Source: Ctena decussata
Taxonomy: Eukaryota; Mollusca; Bivalvia; Lucinida; Lucinidae
DNA length: 64,000 nucleotides
Direction: 5' to 3'
Assembly (NCBI GenBank): GCA_963989385.1
Contig: OZ022513.1
Location: 18,397,928 to 18,461,927 of the forward strand
The notes under the pieces were generated by a model. It ran no database searches and was not told the DNA's origin. It saw only the letters and a list, made by a program, of their open reading frames with translations. Shown here piece after piece: positions 46,542 through 56,140 of this stretch (within the stretch, counting starts at the first letter, position 1; each line of letters begins with the position of its first letter). Both the position numbers and the translations under genes were made by a program.

Positions 46542-48048
46542 GTTAAACCCGAAGGGGTTCATGTACACTTTGCTAGATCTCTAGGGAAGTATATTGGTGA
46601 CCTGTATGTGGGATGCCCGACCGTGGCTGATGATGTTCTCCTAGTGTCTTCCAGAGACGATGAACTGCAGCTAATGCTCAATCTTGCTTATATCAACTCA
46701 CAGGAGAAGAGATATATTATTCACCCCCAAAAGAGTACAGCTTTACGACGTAATGTTAATAAAAGTGTAAGAAACAATGAAATTATAACTACTTGGAAGC
46801 TAGGTTCAAAAGAGGTACGGGTTGAACCAAAGTTAATCCATCTTGGCCTGACTAGGGCAGAAAAATCAGAAACTTCCGTCAATATCACAGAAAGAATAAG
46901 TGCAGCCCGAAGGACCTTGTATGCCCTGATGAAAACTGGGGTTCATGGTACCAGTGGACTAAATCCGAAGATCTCCTTTAGGATATACCAGGTCTATGTG
47001 ATTCCCAGGTTGTTGTACGGTCTGGAGACATTGTCGCTGACTGACACCCAAGTCGGTCAATTACAACGGTTCCACGTATCAACTCTGAAGAAACTACAAT
47101 CGTTACCAGAGCGGACGGTCTCTTCGGCAGTACAGCTGCTGTTGGGCGCTCTTCCAATACAGGCCGAACTACATAAGAGGCAATTAAGTCTACTCCACTC
47201 CATTGCCCGTTCTAGAAATGAGAAGATAAAGGGGTTGATGGCTCGACAGCTGACACTTAAATGCCAGGGTAGTTTCTTTTGTAAGGTTGAATGCATCTTG
47301 GATATGTATAACCTTCCTCAGCCATCCTGTCTTGAAAATTATACAAAGTTCTCCTGGAAAAAGATCACTCGTGAGTCAATATGTCAGTTCTGGACCCAGC
47401 GTTTGGTTGCAGATGCACAGACGAGGTCTACCCTGGTTAACTGTAATCTTACTTCGATGGCGGTGGGTGTTACTCATACAGTATGGGAATCAGCTGCAAA
47501 CAATGTGCATGATATTAGAAGAAGTGTCACTAAAGTACGTATGATGACAGGAGTATATATGCTTCAGTCCACAAAAGCTAGATTCAATCAGTACAGTGTG
47601 GATGAGACCTGTCCGTTGTGTAGACTCGGCCCAGAAGATTTACCTCATGTTCTCCTTCGTTGCCCTGCTCTGGCTGAGATTAGAGACTCGTCATTGAAAG
47701 ATATCAGGGTGTTCCTGGCTAGTCAGTTTGGTCAGCAATTCTGGGCATCACGATCAAGGACGGAGTTGGTGAAGATTCTGCTAGATAGTCAGAACCTGAT
47801 GAGCCTGCAGGGGGCCCGTGTTGCAGAGGAGGTCTTGTTGCAGCTGGAGGCTCTGAGTCGTAGGTACTGTTTCCGGTTGCATGCAAAAAGGTTGCAACTA
47901 TACAGAAATTTGTCCAATTAAACCATATCCCCGATTTATCAATGTGGCCGCCACCACAAGTCTAACCTGTCTGTACATAGTGTGTATATAGCTGCTATTC
48001 CTGGATTTACCTACTTATGTGAAACAACAAATCAACAAATCAACGTAA
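46542..48048 (+). mobile_element. 5'-truncated non-LTR retrotransposon with repeat tail
   Basis: The coding register is open from just after a TAA at 46539-46541. It contains the reverse-transcriptase C-terminal part (see 46608-47921), a short 3' UTR of about 100 bp and a tail GAAACAACAAATCAACAAATCAAC at 48021-48044. It is flanked on the left by the tandem unit and on the right by an inverted 45 bp copy of its end. Confidence 0.85.
46608..47921 (+). CDS. Non-LTR retrotransposon ORF2, partial: end of reverse transcriptase and C-terminal domain
   Basis: The longest uninterrupted frame of the window, 437 codons from a GTG. The register is open upstream to 46542, so the true start is missing. 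The catalytic-motif region is seen at the very N-terminus: PTVADDVLLVS, where ADD corresponds to the YADD box of non-LTR polymerases; one of the usual residues before it is V. Next comes the thumb-like part (LGL, TERISAARRTLYALMKTG, GLNPKISFRIYQVYVIPRLL, YGLETLSL). At about residues 336-356 CPLC-x7-L-x2-H-x6-C is the zinc-finger-like motif also seen at 38086-38664. The upstream polymerase and the endonuclease are absent, so this copy cannot move itself. The lack of stops suggests a young insertion. I cannot name the clade from sequence alone. Confidence 0.85.
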   Translation: MGCPTVADDVLLVSSRDDELQLMLNLAYINSQEKRYIIHPQKSTALRRNVNKSVRNNEIITTWKLGSKEVRVEPKLIHLGLTRAEKSETSVNITERISAARRTLYALMKTGVHGTSGLNPKISFRIYQVYVIPRLLYGLETLSLTDTQVGQLQRFHVSTLKKLQSLPERTVSSAVQLLLGALPIQAELHKRQLSLLHSIARSRNEKIKGLMARQLTLKCQGSFFCKVECILDMYNLPQPSCLENYTKFSWKKITRESICQFWTQRLVADAQTRSTLVNCNLTSMAVGVTHTVWESAANNVHDIRRSVTKVRMMTGVYMLQSTKARFNQYSVDETCPLCRLGPEDLPHVLLRCPALAEIRDSSLKDIRVFLASQFGQQFWASRSRTELVKILLDSQNLMSLQGARVAEEVLLQLEALSRRYCFRLHAKRLQLYRNLSN

Positions 48049-48123
48049 AACATCTACCGGTCAACGACCTGGGTGCGCCATTCTACTGGCGGGATTTACG
48101 GAAACAGAAACAGAAACAGAAGC

Positions 48124-48170
48124 TAGCGACCCAATGTATTTTATACTTCAATAAACACCAGAAAAAATAA
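48124..48170 (-). repeat. Inverted copy of the 45 bp end of the tandem unit
   Basis: On the plus strand GCGACCCAATGTATTTTATAC then TTCAATAAACACCAGAAAAA. Its reverse complement matches the ends of both tandem units at 46346-46388 and 46488-46532 with about four mismatches. It is preceded by a CAGAAACAGAAACAGAAG microsatellite. Confidence 0.85.
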
Positions 48171-48709
48171 GTTCATTGCTTATATTTACATCCTTTTCCA
48201 TCTATGATTTGACCAAAAGTTTACGTTTGAGGATAAAGTTGAAGCGGAAAAACATTTTTACGCAGTTTTTCTACTAACATCGAAACAGCGTCAACTACGT
48301 GAAAATGTCGTCTATGTCCCATCAGATTGGAGAGAACCATTGTTTACTTTGACGTCACTTAACGTCATGTGACGTCGCGTGAACCGATGTAGTTATTGAA
48401 GTATAAGATATCAATATATTTATATGAAACCTTTTCGATGTTGTGCATTCAAAATTAATATTCTATTTTGCATGCATTTATTAAGATGGCATGCGTATAA
48501 AGCCTTTTACGGTATATCATGAATGCTTACTATACGTTTATTTGACAATATTTACATTCTCAGTGCATTTATTGAAAACCCCTATGGTAAACGTAATGTA
48601 GTTTATAGAAATATAGCACGCATTTTGATAAAGTAAAAACGGTGTGGTGCGTCTATTGTTTTGTTTATACTACTATTCAATCCATTATATTATTTCGTTC
48701 TACAGTATG
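48171..48709. other. AT-rich DNA, nothing recognised
   Basis: 48355-48382 holds GACGTCACTTAACGTCATGTG and GACGTCGCGTG, a cluster of CRE-like words with no gene nearby. Confidence 0.45.
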
Positions 48710-48910
48710 TTTCATGGACCCTTTTTGATACTAATCAGTCTTTGAATCGACTGTCCAATTGAGATTAAGAAATTACAGTATACTTTTCTCTGGTTTCATC
48801 ACCAAATATTGTCAGGGTCACTGAAGAGGCATTATTAGACGAAACAACGTAGTCTGGCCCATGTTCCTTCTTGTGAACGTATTCTCTGCTCTTGAAGGAA
48901 CTCTTTAAAA
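48710..48910. repeat. Dispersed repeat S, copy 1
   Basis: GACTGTCCAATTGAGATT, CTGGTTTCATCACCAAATAT, GTCAGGGTCACTGAAGAGG, AACGTAGTCTGGCCCATG and GCTCTTGAAGGAACTC appear inverted at 57117-57300. A further partial copy of GGGTCACTGATGAGG and TACGTAGTC lies at 48980-49022. The class is unknown. Confidence 0.7.
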
Positions 48911-49123
48911 TTTTAATCGAAATATTCTACTTAACACAGTGGGTATGTATTCTTCGGGATACTCGCTGCAAGGCCATGGCAGGGTCACTGATGAGGCTTT
49001 ATTAGCCGAAACTACGTAGTCTTTTTCCACAATTTTTCTAATGAATGGTGAAATTTTCCACAAATTTTTCTAATGAATTCCTCTTGAAGGAACTCATTTA
49101 TGATCGAAGATACGTATACATAC

Positions 49124-49359
49124 GAGCCGCGACACGACAAAACCAACAATGTGGTCGTGCGCCCAGCGCAGACTCAGATCAGCCTGGGCATCCGCCCAGT
49201 TTGACCAGACTCTTCGTTAAGTACTCAAAGGATAGCTAAGGGCCTAAGCTACCTCCATGCGGAGAGCGAAGGCTCTGATCAGACTGGGCGGATGCCCAGG
49301 CTGATCTGAGTCTGCGCTGGCCGAACAACCACATTGTTGGTTTTCTCGTGTCGCGGCTC
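49124..49359. mobile_element. B-family foldback, copy B11
   Basis: Full-length copy with GAGCCGCGACACGACAAAAC terminus. ATAC lies on both flanks. Confidence 0.92.
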
Positions 49360-49370
49360 ATACATATTTT

Positions 49371-49582
49371 CAAGCATTCCAAGTTGGATGGATGGCTTGC
49401 GATTTTAAGCCTCTTTCATAGTATTTCAGTCATATCAGGACGATGGGCGGGTGATAATGAAAGGCTGTGTACAATGGAACTCCATATACGATTGAAACGA
49501 TTCCCGCCTATAGCGGGGCTTAAACCCGTGACCGCTAGATCAGCATGTCGGTGCTTAAGCTACTGAGCTTCCGGGGCTCCTC
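49371..49582 (-). mobile_element. tRNA-headed SINE, minus strand (SINE-4)
   Basis: The minus strand opens with a tRNA-like head (GGAGCCCCGGAAGCTCAGTA for the A-box region, GGTCACGGGTTTAAGCC for the B box). The body runs ATGGAGTTCCATTG, CACAGCCTTTCATTATC, CGTCCTGATATGACTGAAAT. The body has a partial plus-strand copy at 55606-55725 and a diverged minus-strand one near 51766-51870. A 72-codon frame on the plus strand is repeat sequence. Confidence 0.7.
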
Positions 49583-50500
49583 GAGCATCCCCAGCTATAC
49601 CCGAGTATTGCTCTAGTTTATGCAAGTAATTAGGCCGAACGTGGCCACTTTTACCATTCTAGAGCCAGGATTGGCTTCAATCATTATTTACTCTGAGACC
49701 TTCTGACATGATGTATCAGCCAAGAAGATAACCACAGTCTTTATAAACAATTACCGTCGACTCTGTCCATAAATGGCTATGACTGGTGAAACTGAAAGTT
49801 ACCAAAATGTGTTCATTGATGGAATCAAGAAGAAGCTGAACCGTACGACACGCCTATCAATCAGTCCCATGTGCAACCGCGATCAACAGCAAACATCCAT
49901 TAAGAGGTGAGTCCGAGTGAGCATAAGAGGAGTCAGAAATGCACATCTCTTCCAAGTTTACCAAGTTTATTTGATCATCTCTTGTTTACATGTAAACAGC
50001 AAGAGAATCAACAATAACATTCATACAATAATGGTTATGGCGTTGGCGTTGTGAAATATTACAGTGATTAAATACAAACAAGCCAGTTGAATTGTTAAAG
50101 AGCAGGTGCACAGCATTGACTCAGCATTCTCCCAAATAGTGAATAATTTACTCTGAAGCGCATTTGTGTAAATATTAGAATGCTTTTTTTTGCCACATAT
50201 AATTTTTTTTTTTTTTTTTTTTTTTTTTTCACTAAGGCTACGTGTTTCGCCGTGGTAATGAAATGTCTGGGAAAGTATATTCCAATGTTTCTTTTTATCT
50301 GAAAAGAGCAACCTTTGTGTGACATAATAGTATTCTTATACTTTTTATCAACACGTTTGAAACGGGGAAAAATATACTGAATTTAGTGTTAACGCGTTTG
50401 CGCATGCGGATGATTGGTAGGCGTGTACGAGGTTATTATCTTTTTCAATAAAGCTCTACCACAAAAAGGCGAATGGGTGACAAACTTTCTCACTATTGGA
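49583..50500. other. AT-rich DNA with a 26 T run
   Basis: A poly-T of about 26 bases lies at 50204-50229. Minus-strand frames through it (96 and 76 codons) contain a lysine run and no recognisable domain. Confidence 0.5.
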
Positions 50501-50504
50501 CGGA

Positions 50505-50605
50505 CACCCGGCGCCAGGTGTGTGCAACTATGGTTACGTACCGTTGAGCCACTTGGGTAACGTCGATACGAGAATTGAACAGAACAGAACAGAACTTTCT
50601 CACTT
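50505..50605 (-). mobile_element. tRNA-like SINE head with (GTTCT)n, minus strand
   Basis: Minus strand: a GTTCTGTTCTGTTCTGTTC run, then TACCCAAGTGGCTCAACGG (A-box-like), then CACCTGGCGCCGGGTGTCCG at the B-box position, which is weak. A retroelement head is the best reading; confidence is limited. Confidence 0.4.
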
Positions 50606-51151
50606 TAGGTATGGTGCTGAACTTCAATGAGTGATGAAAATGTTAATTTTAGTAATACAGAAAAAAGAAATATGAAAACAATAATATTGCATAAACTGAA
50701 GTTGATCGTGTTTTAGATTTCCAGTATCGTACATTGTGACAGTCGTTAGACTAACATGATTATGAAATTATTATTATTATTATTATTATTATTGCACGTT
50801 AATGTACTTATTACTTATTAAATACTTTTCGTTAATTGATTGGTTGATTTTATTAGTAGTAGTAGTACGTAGTAGTATTAGTATTTCCTCCGGGGAATGC
50901 CAGCAAGAATATGAAATTTATAGCAGAAGAAATAGCAGACCTGCCAAAGACAAGAATGTCTACCTGTTTATTAATTAGCATAATTTAAAAATGTGTATCT
51001 ATTTAGAATAGCAACAATAAAATTTAAATCCAAGAACATATCGGGCTCCTAGAATTATGTTTTTATTATGAATAAACACGTTTTTTTTTATCGTGCACAA
51101 CAGTATTTTTAAGGCGTGTATATTCACAAATTCACAATACTAAAAAGAATG
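50606..51151. repeat. AT-rich DNA with (ATT)n and (AGT)n microsatellites
   Basis: (ATT)n at about 50768-50792 and AGTAGTAGTAGTA-type runs at 50854-50880. No gene was seen. Confidence 0.7.
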
Positions 51152-51357
51152 CAGTCAACTCCCGATATCTCGAACATTGATATTTCAAAGTATCTTCTTA
51201 TATCAAAAATATATTTCCTATTTTTATTTACATTTCAGCTCCTGTAATCTCAAACTACTGATATCTCAAAGTAAATTTTCTGGTTCCAGAAAATTTACTT
51301 TGAGATATCAGTAGTTTGGGGTGAAGTTTGACTTCGAGATAATGAGAGTTGACTGTA
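51152..51357. mobile_element. E-family foldback, copy E1
   Basis: CAGTCAACTCCCGATATCTC at the left and GAGATAATGAGAGTTGACTG at the right. The inner perfect hairpin is CTGATATCTCAAAGTAAATT / AATTTACTTTGAGATATCAG around CTGGTTCCAG. GTA follows the right end, and TA-type target sites would fit a mariner-like family, which is inference. Confidence 0.85.
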
Positions 51358-52220
51358 CTATAACAAATAATTATAATTTCATTACTCTGAATAAACACGC
51401 TTTGCAAATTGGCTTTGTGAATTGCTTAGTCACGCTCTATTTCTGCAACTCTCTGTGCATTGAAGCCTGCAAGCATTAGAGAATTGTCAGGTGCAATATT
51501 TAGTGCTCACTAAACACAATGGTTTTGCAGACACGATGTCACTTTTATGACAATAATAACCTCTTATTTCTCTCTCGGAATGGCCAAATAAAAGGAATCT
51601 GTGTTCATTCTGACAGATAAGTTTTATGCCGTCTAAAACGTTTTCTGGTTTTCTGGTAATCGACCGCGGACAGTATCATAATAAACAGATAAGCTAATGT
51701 TTTTGAAGCAGCTGTATCTGAGTGACTATAAGACCTATTTACATATATATATATAAGGCATAATATGGATGGCTGGATGGCATGCGGTTTTACGACCTTT
51801 TTGTCATTACAGTCATACTGAGCCGATCTTCGGTCATTTGAGTTGCGGTGGCTCGGCGGGGGAGCCTGCTTAATCTGTAACCTCGTAGGCATCTCTTGCT
51901 TGTATTCGGCTACTCTGTCTCGTGGAGTACTTCGGGCAGTGTGTGCTCGAAGAGACCCGTGGCCTTCCTAGATATGACCATTATGTGTACCTATTTTACA
52001 ACTGGGTTATGCGACACTGCATAACTTTAATGCAGAAATACACTTCCGTCAAATTCGGTCAGGGTACATTTATTTTTAAAATCACCGGGCCGATATCACT
52101 GTTTGTGGGCAATTAATTTTGTCTCCAAGGGTAGTATCAACTACGTAATCTGTGCTTCAGTGCTAATATCAGTATTTAAAGAGCTGCTTTTCAGTTATTG
52201 TCTAAACCTATTTCCGTTAT
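51358..52220. other. Unrecognised DNA with a SINE-4-like fragment
   Basis: GGATGGCTGGATGGCATGCGG and GTCATTACAGTCATACTGAGC (51766-51830) resemble the SINE-4 body on the minus strand. No gene was seen. Confidence 0.45.
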
Positions 52221-52722
52221 AACTGTCTTAAAATTTAAAAACTGTGTTTGTGAATCTTCGTGAAGTTAAGCTTCTACTCTCTTGGTTTACCGTATAATTG
52301 ATAATTTTCGCGGGTTCAAATTTTCGCGGTTAAGGGACAAAAGCATAAACATTAAATTTCGCGATTTTTAATTTTCGCGGCTAGCAACATGCGCAAAATC
52401 AAAATTGCTTGATTTTCATTTGAGCTAGTTCTTTCATTAACCTACGGCCGCAGGTTAATGAAAGAACTGGCTAAAATGAAAAGTACTAGACTTTACCGAA
52501 GCAAACAGAAACAATTTATATGGACGCTGTGTCTACTCACGATACTCTATAAGAAACAGGAAATTATTACGCGATTTTAATATTCGCGGTTTCTAAGTGA
52601 CCGCGAAATACCGCGAAAAATGAAACACCGCGATGATTACCTTGTATACGGTAACTGTCTTAAAATTTAAAAACTGAACTTTGTGAATCTTAGTGAAGTT
52701 AAGCTTCTAGTCTCTTGGTTTA
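52221..52722. repeat. 66 bp direct duplication flanking F2
   Basis: AACTGTCTTAAAATTTAAAA through CTCTTGGTTTA occurs at 52221-52288 and 52653-52722, on the two sides of foldback F2, with about five differences. That is far longer than a usual target duplication. Confidence 0.85.
52288..52653. mobile_element. F-family foldback, copy F2
   Basis: About 366 bp, TACCGTATA at the left and TATACGGTA at the right. TTCGCGGGTTCAAATTTTCG lies near the left end; CGCGGTTTCTAAGTGACCGCG lies near the right. The central palindrome is AGTTCTTTCATTAACCT / AGGTTAATGAAAGAACT. Many CGCG words inside. Non-coding. Confidence 0.88.
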
Positions 52723-52767
52723 TTTTGATACGTTGCAGGTTCTCGCTGTATCGGTCATATACTTCCC

Positions 52768-52990
52768 GGGGCCGTATTTATAAAACGACTTAAGTCGTTG
52801 CTATGCTGTTGCTAAGAAGGAATTTCTATGAAGAAGATTCCTTACAACTATGAAATTTGCTGTGGAGGAACAGTCTGAAAAAGACTTTCCTCCAGAGCAA
52901 ATTTCATAGTTGTAGGGAATCTCCTTCATAGAAATTCAGCCTGAGCAACAGCATAGCAACCACTTAAGTCGTTTTATAAATATGTCCCCC
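52768..52990. mobile_element. A-family foldback, copy A6
   Basis: GGGGCCGTATTTATAAAACG at the left; the right end has decayed to TTTATAAATATGTCCCCC. The inner arms remain well paired around CTGAAAAAGAC. Confidence 0.88.
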
Positions 52991-54810
52991 ATGTGTCCTT
53001 GCATGTCGCCTTTCTCGGGCCATGAGTTTTATTTATCTCAGACGCAGGCATCTCTTGTCATGTATACGGCTACTCCGCCTCGTGGAGTAAGTCATTTATT
53101 AATGTGTGCTCGGAGAGGGATGACCGTTGCCTGCCAAGACTATCCAATCACCTATCGGTCCAAACTTTTGCAGTGTAACGATACTGTAGCAGTAAGAATT
53201 ACAAATCCGGTGTATATGTATGTGCATTCATTACATACACACATATACCACTTTTTTTTTCTTTCTTTTTTGCGAAAAAAATAAAGTTGCACAAATTTTC
53301 AGTATGGGTTTTCCTTGATACTGAGTAACATTTGAAGGCTCTTTACGTCAAACTTCCTCACCATATAAGATACAGTTTGAGTATTTAAACAGCAAGACGG
53401 TGAATGGAAACACTTAATTTACATGTAATAAGTGTGACAATACTACAAATATTACACTTCGCTGGAGGAATTACAGTTAACTAGATCCTCTCAACTTTTG
53501 TAATTAACGTGACACCTATTCAAAAAGGGAAAATTTAGGAACATGTGTCCATAAATGCATCCACATGCTCCTATATTATCTTAAAACTTATGAAGATGCA
53601 TAAACAACTCAATAGATTGCACCCCTCAAAAAATGAATGATTTAGGCATCACATAAATTAAGCTGCAAGGACCAGAAAGAAAAGCTTGCTAGTGTCATAG
53701 CCCATATTCGAATAGGAATCACTCAATTCATTTACAATTCCATCGTATGTACATGTAAGTCTCCTTCTAAATTTACCATAGCTAGCGTCACGTATTATTA
53801 CACGCTTAAAACGCACGCTAAGGTCATACATCGTAAATGGACATTAATGACGAAAATAGCCGTGCTAATGAGTAAGGTTCGAGTTATAATGAGATTATTT
53901 CGTCTTTCCATATAAAGGACATATGTAATGGTTATTCAACAGTATCGAATACCAACAGCCAGGTATAGCACGTATTCAGTAGCTTCACGTAAAATACAAT
54001 TTCGTACACTGTTTTTCGATCGTTCATGGTGCGTATAATGTTTATGGCTTAACAGTCACAGTTTGCAGTTAGGATGTCACATTTAGGCAACAGAGTGCAT
54101 TATTTCGCTGTTGTAATGGCTAGTCGAAGTAATGTACCATTTTGAAAGTTTGCACACACCGTCTGAGACGAGCTATTTTTAGGGGTTTGTTCTTAATTCA
54201 GCACTATCCCTGCATAAGTGAGACATGATTACCTATCAAACTTTGCCTTTTCTCAGTGAAGTGGGATAGAGTTCAAAATATTAACAATATTCACGATTTC
54301 TTAAATTATAGTGTTTGAGTTGTGATTCAAAATCTCAGGACAGTGGTTTTGCAACTTATTTTAGAAAAAAGTGACAGCGCCTTGACATAGCTACTTTTAC
54401 ACAATTTTCCGCCACCTTGTTTATGTGGATGCCAAACTTTGGACATGCACTTTTACTATAAAGAGACTCATATAATTTATTCGTGTGACTTAGTCATTTG
54501 TTCGCTGCCATAAACACACCGTTACGGTTTATATCAGCAATCTATTTTCGCCTTTGATTTTCAAGAATCATTAATGAACATATTTTGGTATGCCAAATCC
54601 GTTTAAGGAAACAGTCAACGGTATTCCAAAATAAACACTGTCATTATATTCAATTGTTTAAATCATGCCAACATTAAACAGGTTATTAAGCCAATCTGAG
54701 CTATTTTGATCAAGCTGAAACATTTTGGGAAACACTTAAGTTATTGCATCAAACAATACATAAGTACTTGATGCTTAATTTAGAAAAACAAAGAAATACA
54801 AAAGCTGATA
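52991..54810. other. AT-rich DNA, no recognised gene
   Basis: A plus-strand 100-codon frame (52982-53284) begins inside A6 and has no recognisable domain. The TACACACATATACC / TTTTTTTTTC area is low complexity. Confidence 0.5.
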
Positions 54811-55175
54811 TACCGTATAATCGGTAATTTTTGCGGGTTCAAATTTTCGCGGTTAAGGGACAAAAGCATACATTTTTTCGCGATTTTCAATTTTCGCGGT
54901 TAGCAACATGCGCAAAAATCAAAATTTCTTGATTTTCATTTGAGCTAGTTCTTTCATTAACCTGAGGCCGCAGGTTAATGAAAGAACTGGCTCAAATGAA
55001 AAGTACCTGACTTTACCGAAGCAAACAGAAACAAAATATATGGGCGCTGTGCCTGCTGATGATACTTTGTACATTGTAAGAAACAGGTAATTATTTCGCG
55101 ATTTTAATCTTCGCGGTTTCTAAGTGACCGCGAAATACCGCGAAAAATGGAACACCGCGAAATCGTGTATACGGT
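54811..55175. mobile_element. F-family foldback, copy F3
   Basis: Full-length copy of F2 (365 bp), TACCGTATAATCGGTAATTT to GTGTATACGGTA. Central palindrome CATTTGAGCTAGTTCTTTCA with complement, around CCTGAGGCCGCAGG. Confidence 0.88.
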
Positions 55176-55212
55176 ATGATGTATAATTTTACTTTGAAAT
55201 AAAAATACTTTG

Positions 55213-55546
55213 TACAGTCAACTCTCGATATCTCAAAGTCAAATTTCATCACAAACTACTGATATCTTAAAGTAAATTTTCTGGTCCCAGACAATTTACT
55301 CTGAGATGTCAGTACTTAAAGATAAGATACAGTCAACTTTCGATATCTCAAAGTCAAATTTCATCACAAACTACTGATCTCTCAAAGTAAAGTTTCTGGT
55401 TCCAGAAAATTTACTTTAAGATCTGAGTACTTTAAGATAAGAGAAGCTGAAATGTAAACAAAAGTAGAAAATGAGTTTAAACTATATTTTTAATGTAAGA
55501 CGGTACATTGAGATATCAGAGTTCGGGATATTGAGAGTTAACTGTA
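55213..55546. mobile_element. E-family foldback, copy E2, with internal tandem duplication
   Basis: TACAGTCAACTCTCGATATC at the left and GATATTGAGAGTTAACTGTA at the right. The left half is duplicated: the CAGTCAACT ... CTGAGAT-CAGTACTT-AAGATAAGA block occurs at 55215-55330 and again at 55331-55440. TA lies at both ends, compatible with a TA target. Confidence 0.85.
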
Positions 55547-55605
55547 TTTGCTTCTGTGGACAAAGAAGCAGTCCACAGTGTGGTAAGCTCTTAAACGAAA
55601 GACCG

Positions 55606-55725
55606 TAAATGGGTTCCATTACACACAGCCTTTCATCAACACCCTCCAATCGTCCTGATATACAGTTCTTTTTCTCTTGAAAAGGACATAAAAGCGCAAG
55701 CCGTTCGTCCATCAATCTCAAAAGA
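55606..55725 (+). mobile_element. SINE-4 body fragment
   Basis: GGGTTCCATTACACACAGCC, TTTCATCAACACCCTCC, CGTCCTGATATACAG and AAAAGCGCAAGCCGTTCGTCC match the minus strand of 49371-49512. The tRNA head is eroded (GTAAGCTCTTAAACG at 55581). A minus-strand 79-codon frame overlaps it. Confidence 0.6.
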
Positions 55726-55789
55726 GTAAATGTGAAAGAATTTGCTCCTAGGGAAGCAGACCATCTCTTTTAAGAGTTTATCTCTCTTT

Positions 55790-56140
55790 ATCATATGACG
55801 TCGCATCTGAGAGTGTAATAAAGCCATGCATTAAAAACAATAATCCACTAGTGAATTAGATATGCAAATTAGCTCATAACGTTATACGTTTACGTCCATT
55901 AAAACGTCGCGTTTTCTAATGGCGAAATCTTGATGTTTTAGTGCAAATTTTGCTAATAAAATGCGATTTTAGTGTCATGTGATAAATAGAATCTTGCATT
56001 CGTGCTCCTGTATTACTGAATTTATTAAACTCGTTGGGGAAAACCGATAAGATGCTCGGCAAAGCCTCGCATCTCATCTTTTTCCCCAACTCGTTTAATA
56101 AATTCAATAATACATGAGCGCTCATGTAAGATCCTCTATT
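55790..56140 (+). mobile_element. D-family element, copy D6
   Basis: Starts TTATCATATGACGTCGCATC and ends GTAAGATCCTCTATTAAG, same subfamily and orientation as D4 (AAAACGTCGCGTTTTCTAAT; GAATTTATTAAACTCGTTGG). Minus-strand frames of 63-69 codons over it are repeat sequence. Confidence 0.88.

Noticed and set aside
46244..48170. LTR retrotransposon or Penelope-like element
   Set aside because: The flanking repeats are a tandem pair on one side and an inverted 45 bp copy on the other; the protein has non-LTR features (ADD motif context and Cys-His C-terminal motif) and no integrase, protease or GIY-YIG part.
48355..48382. CRE-type regulatory cluster (GACGTCA words)
   Set aside because: No gene or transcription start nearby; such words are also part of D-family repeats.
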